From NCBI GenBank assembly GCA_944321295.1, contig CALUKU010000002.1, positions 1-64,000 of the forward strand: a DNA stretch of 64,000 nucleotides, in the 5' to 3' direction. Numbering within the stretch: position 1 is the stretch's first letter; every line of letters starts with the position of its first letter. Source of the stretch: an uncultured Prevotella sp. GTDB taxonomy: Bacteria; Bacteroidota; Bacteroidia; Bacteroidales; Bacteroidaceae. The notes under the pieces are model-generated. The model did not search any database. It was not told the origin of the DNA and saw only the letters and a list, made by a program, of their open reading frames with translations. A program made the position numbers and the translations under genes. This document shows, piece by piece, positions 62,678 to 64,000 of the stretch.

Positions 62678-63610
62678 ATGATAAAACAAGCAATCGCACG
62701 CGAGCTGAAAGACTATTTCAACATCACGCTCGGACTAATGCTCTACACGTTCGCCTTTACGGTGTTCCTGCTGCCTTACGAAATCGTGACGGGCGGCATT
62801 GCCGGTATCGGCGCCGTAGTGTTCTACGCCACGAAGTTTCCCGTGCAGTACACGTTCTTCATCATCAACGCCGTGCTCATCGTGGCCGCGCTGAAGATAC
62901 TCGGCTGGCGCTTCCTTATGAAGACCATCTACGCCACGTTCATGCTGACGTTCCTGCTCGAGGTGGCCCAGGAAGCCATCGTGCAGCCCGACGGCTCGTT
63001 CTACAAGCTGCTGGGCGAGGGCAACGACTTCATGTCGCTCGTCATCGGCTGTATGATGACGGGTACGGCGCTGGCGATAGTCTTCCTCAACAACGGCTCT
63101 ACGGGCGGCACCGACATCATAGCCGCCTCGGTAAACAAGTACCGCAACATCTCGCTCGGCCGCGTCATCCTGCTCATCGACGTGTGCATCGTGGGCAGCT
63201 GTCTGTTCATCGACACGTTCGGCCCCATACAGGTGCGCTGCCAGATGGTGGTGTTCGGCTTCTGCACGATGTTCGTTGAGTGCAACATGCTCGACTACGT
63301 GATGAACCTGCAGCGCCAGTCGGTGCAGTTCCTCATCTTCTCCAAGAAATACCAGGAGATTGCCAACGCCATAGCCAAGCGCACCGAGCACAGCATAACG
63401 CTGCTCGACGGCCACGGCTGGTACAGCGGCAAGGCCACCAAGGTGCTCTGCCTGATGGCGAAGAAGAGCGAGAGCGTCACCATCTTCCGCCTCATAAAGC
63501 TCATCGACCCCAACGCCTTCGTGAGCCAAAGCTCCGTAATCGGCGTCTACGGCGAAGGCTTCGACCAGATAAAGGTCAAGGTGCCCAAGAAAATGAAGAA
63601 TGAAAAATGA
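62678..63610 (+). CDS. YitT-family membrane protein (DUF161/DUF2179)
   Basis: A 310-residue inner-membrane protein with five or six N-terminal transmembrane segments ('FNITLGLMLYTFAFTVFLLPYEIVTGGIAG', 'LAIVFLNNGSTGGTDIIAA'), and a cytosolic C-terminal DUF2179 domain ('RTEHSITLLDGHGWYSGKATKVLCLMAKKSES' to 'FDQIKVKVPKK'). Function is not known. The order leuS-yitT-rdgB is one I recall from Bacteroides, so the three may be co-transcribed. rdgB starts 13 bases downstream. Confidence 0.9.
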   Translation: MIKQAIARELKDYFNITLGLMLYTFAFTVFLLPYEIVTGGIAGIGAVVFYATKFPVQYTFFIINAVLIVAALKILGWRFLMKTIYATFMLTFLLEVAQEAIVQPDGSFYKLLGEGNDFMSLVIGCMMTGTALAIVFLNNGSTGGTDIIAASVNKYRNISLGRVILLIDVCIVGSCLFIDTFGPIQVRCQMVVFGFCTMFVECNMLDYVMNLQRQSVQFLIFSKKYQEIANAIAKRTEHSITLLDGHGWYSGKATKVLCLMAKKSESVTIFRLIKLIDPNAFVSQSSVIGVYGEGFDQIKVKVPKKMKNEK

Positions 63611-63623
63611 ATAATTGAAAAAT

Positions 63624-64000
63624 ATGGAAAGTAAGATTGTTTTCGCAACGAACAATAAGAACAAGCTGGCCGAGATACGCGAAATGCTCGCCGGCAGCGG
63701 CGTCGAGATACTGTCGCTGGGCGACATCGGCTGCCACGACGACATACCCGAAACGGCCGCGACGCTTGAAGGCAACGCACTGCAGAAGGCGCGCTACATA
63801 TACGACAAGTACGGCCTGAGCTGCTTCGCCGACGACACGGGGCTTGAGGTAGACGCCCTCGGCGGCGCTCCGGGCGTCTACTCGGCGCGCTACGCCGGCG
63901 GCGAGGGCCACGACAGCGAGGCCAACATGGCAAAGTTGCTGGCCGAACTCGACGGCAAGGACGACCGCCGGGCGCGCTTCCGCACGGTAGTGGCGCTGAT
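63624..64000 (+). CDS. rdgB: Non-canonical purine NTP pyrophosphatase, 3' end outside window
   Basis: Hydrolyses ITP, dITP and XTP to monophosphates, keeping deaminated purines out of nucleic acids. The first 125 codons are visible from ATG 63624. The family N-terminus '[19 protein letters not shown]' (SNNxxK-like triphosphate loop), '[18 protein letters not shown]' and '[25 protein letters not shown]' (catalytic Asp-Asp) are clear. The gene runs off the window end. Confidence 0.95.
   Translation, partial: MESKIVFATNNKNKLAEIREMLAGSGVEILSLGDIGCHDDIPETAATLEGNALQKARYIYDKYGLSCFADDTGLEVDALGGAPGVYSARYAGGEGHDSEANMAKLLAELDGKDDRRARFRTVVAL

Overview
The window is chromosomal DNA from a GC-rich member of the Bacteroidales, probably Prevotellaceae- or Muribaculaceae-like; the genus is not resolved. 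Supporting signs are promoters of the Bacteroidetes type (TTTG or TTG, 19 bases, TAnnTTTG) before many genes, almost no Shine-Dalgarno sites, a TonB-dependent receptor with an N-terminal carboxypeptidase-regulatory-like domain, an S46 dipeptidyl-peptidase, a three-subunit fumarate reductase, paired AAA/DUF1703 proteins, and an HU-like protein followed by a 'smalltalk' micro-protein. No rRNA, tRNA, prophage or classical insertion sequence was recognised.

Layout. 1-4623: end of a type II-C CRISPR-Cas locus (cas9 C-terminus, cas1, cas2, and an array of 21 repeats and 20 spacers). 5029-11456: a nucleoside-recognition membrane protein, a REP-associated tyrosine transposase with two palindromic elements that look like its substrates, a flippase, a DPP7-type peptidase and a small secreted protein. 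11908-14066: ruvB, coaD, ybeY. 14249-19988 (minus): a three-part heavy-metal RND efflux operon. 20451-25802: an Hsp20 gene behind what looks like a sigma-54 promoter, a MATE exporter, a THUMP-like methyltransferase-fold protein, a VanX-like dipeptidase and a phosphoesterase. 25956-32467 (minus): a TonB-dependent receptor and the frdCAB operon. 32795-39729: mnmG, apt, uvrC, dtd, a MazG-like gene and deoC, with two parS-like ParB sites on either side of apt. 40043-43874: polyprenyl synthase and polA, divergent. 44383-48386: two near-identical AAA/DUF1703 genes, an AT-rich secreted protein and a PAS protein. 48785-53906: ychF, lgt, a mini transcription unit, mutS. 54088-58842: a broken Gly/His-rich gene, a Sel1-repeat and zinc-ribbon secreted pair, and an HU-like gene. 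59330-64000: leuS, a YitT-family gene and the start of rdgB.

Intergenic DNA is unusually rich in repeats. There is a GC-rich AAAGGCGGCC hairpin family, a hairpin that carries a promoter (three copies), a MITE-like inverted-repeat element (two copies), and several families of short words repeated in tandem and then again inverted (for example TTAAGGAGTTA, GCAGACAAG, GGTAAAAA, GGGAGAA, GAATTATG). One C/G-rich palindromic element has entered the essential leuS gene twice, in frame, adding about 53 and 12 residues.

Most notable observations: (1) in-frame palindromic insertions in leucyl-tRNA synthetase; (2) every CRISPR repeat carries a complete Bacteroidetes promoter on the minus strand, and the degenerate terminal repeat has kept only that half; (3) two adjacent spacers share a 17-base palindromic core; (4) REPIN-like palindromes with compensatory base changes next to a transposase of the matching type; (5) two parS-like sites; (6) a sigma-54 promoter with paired upstream palindromes before hsp20; (7) a mobile promoter hairpin before ruvB, an AAA gene and ychF.
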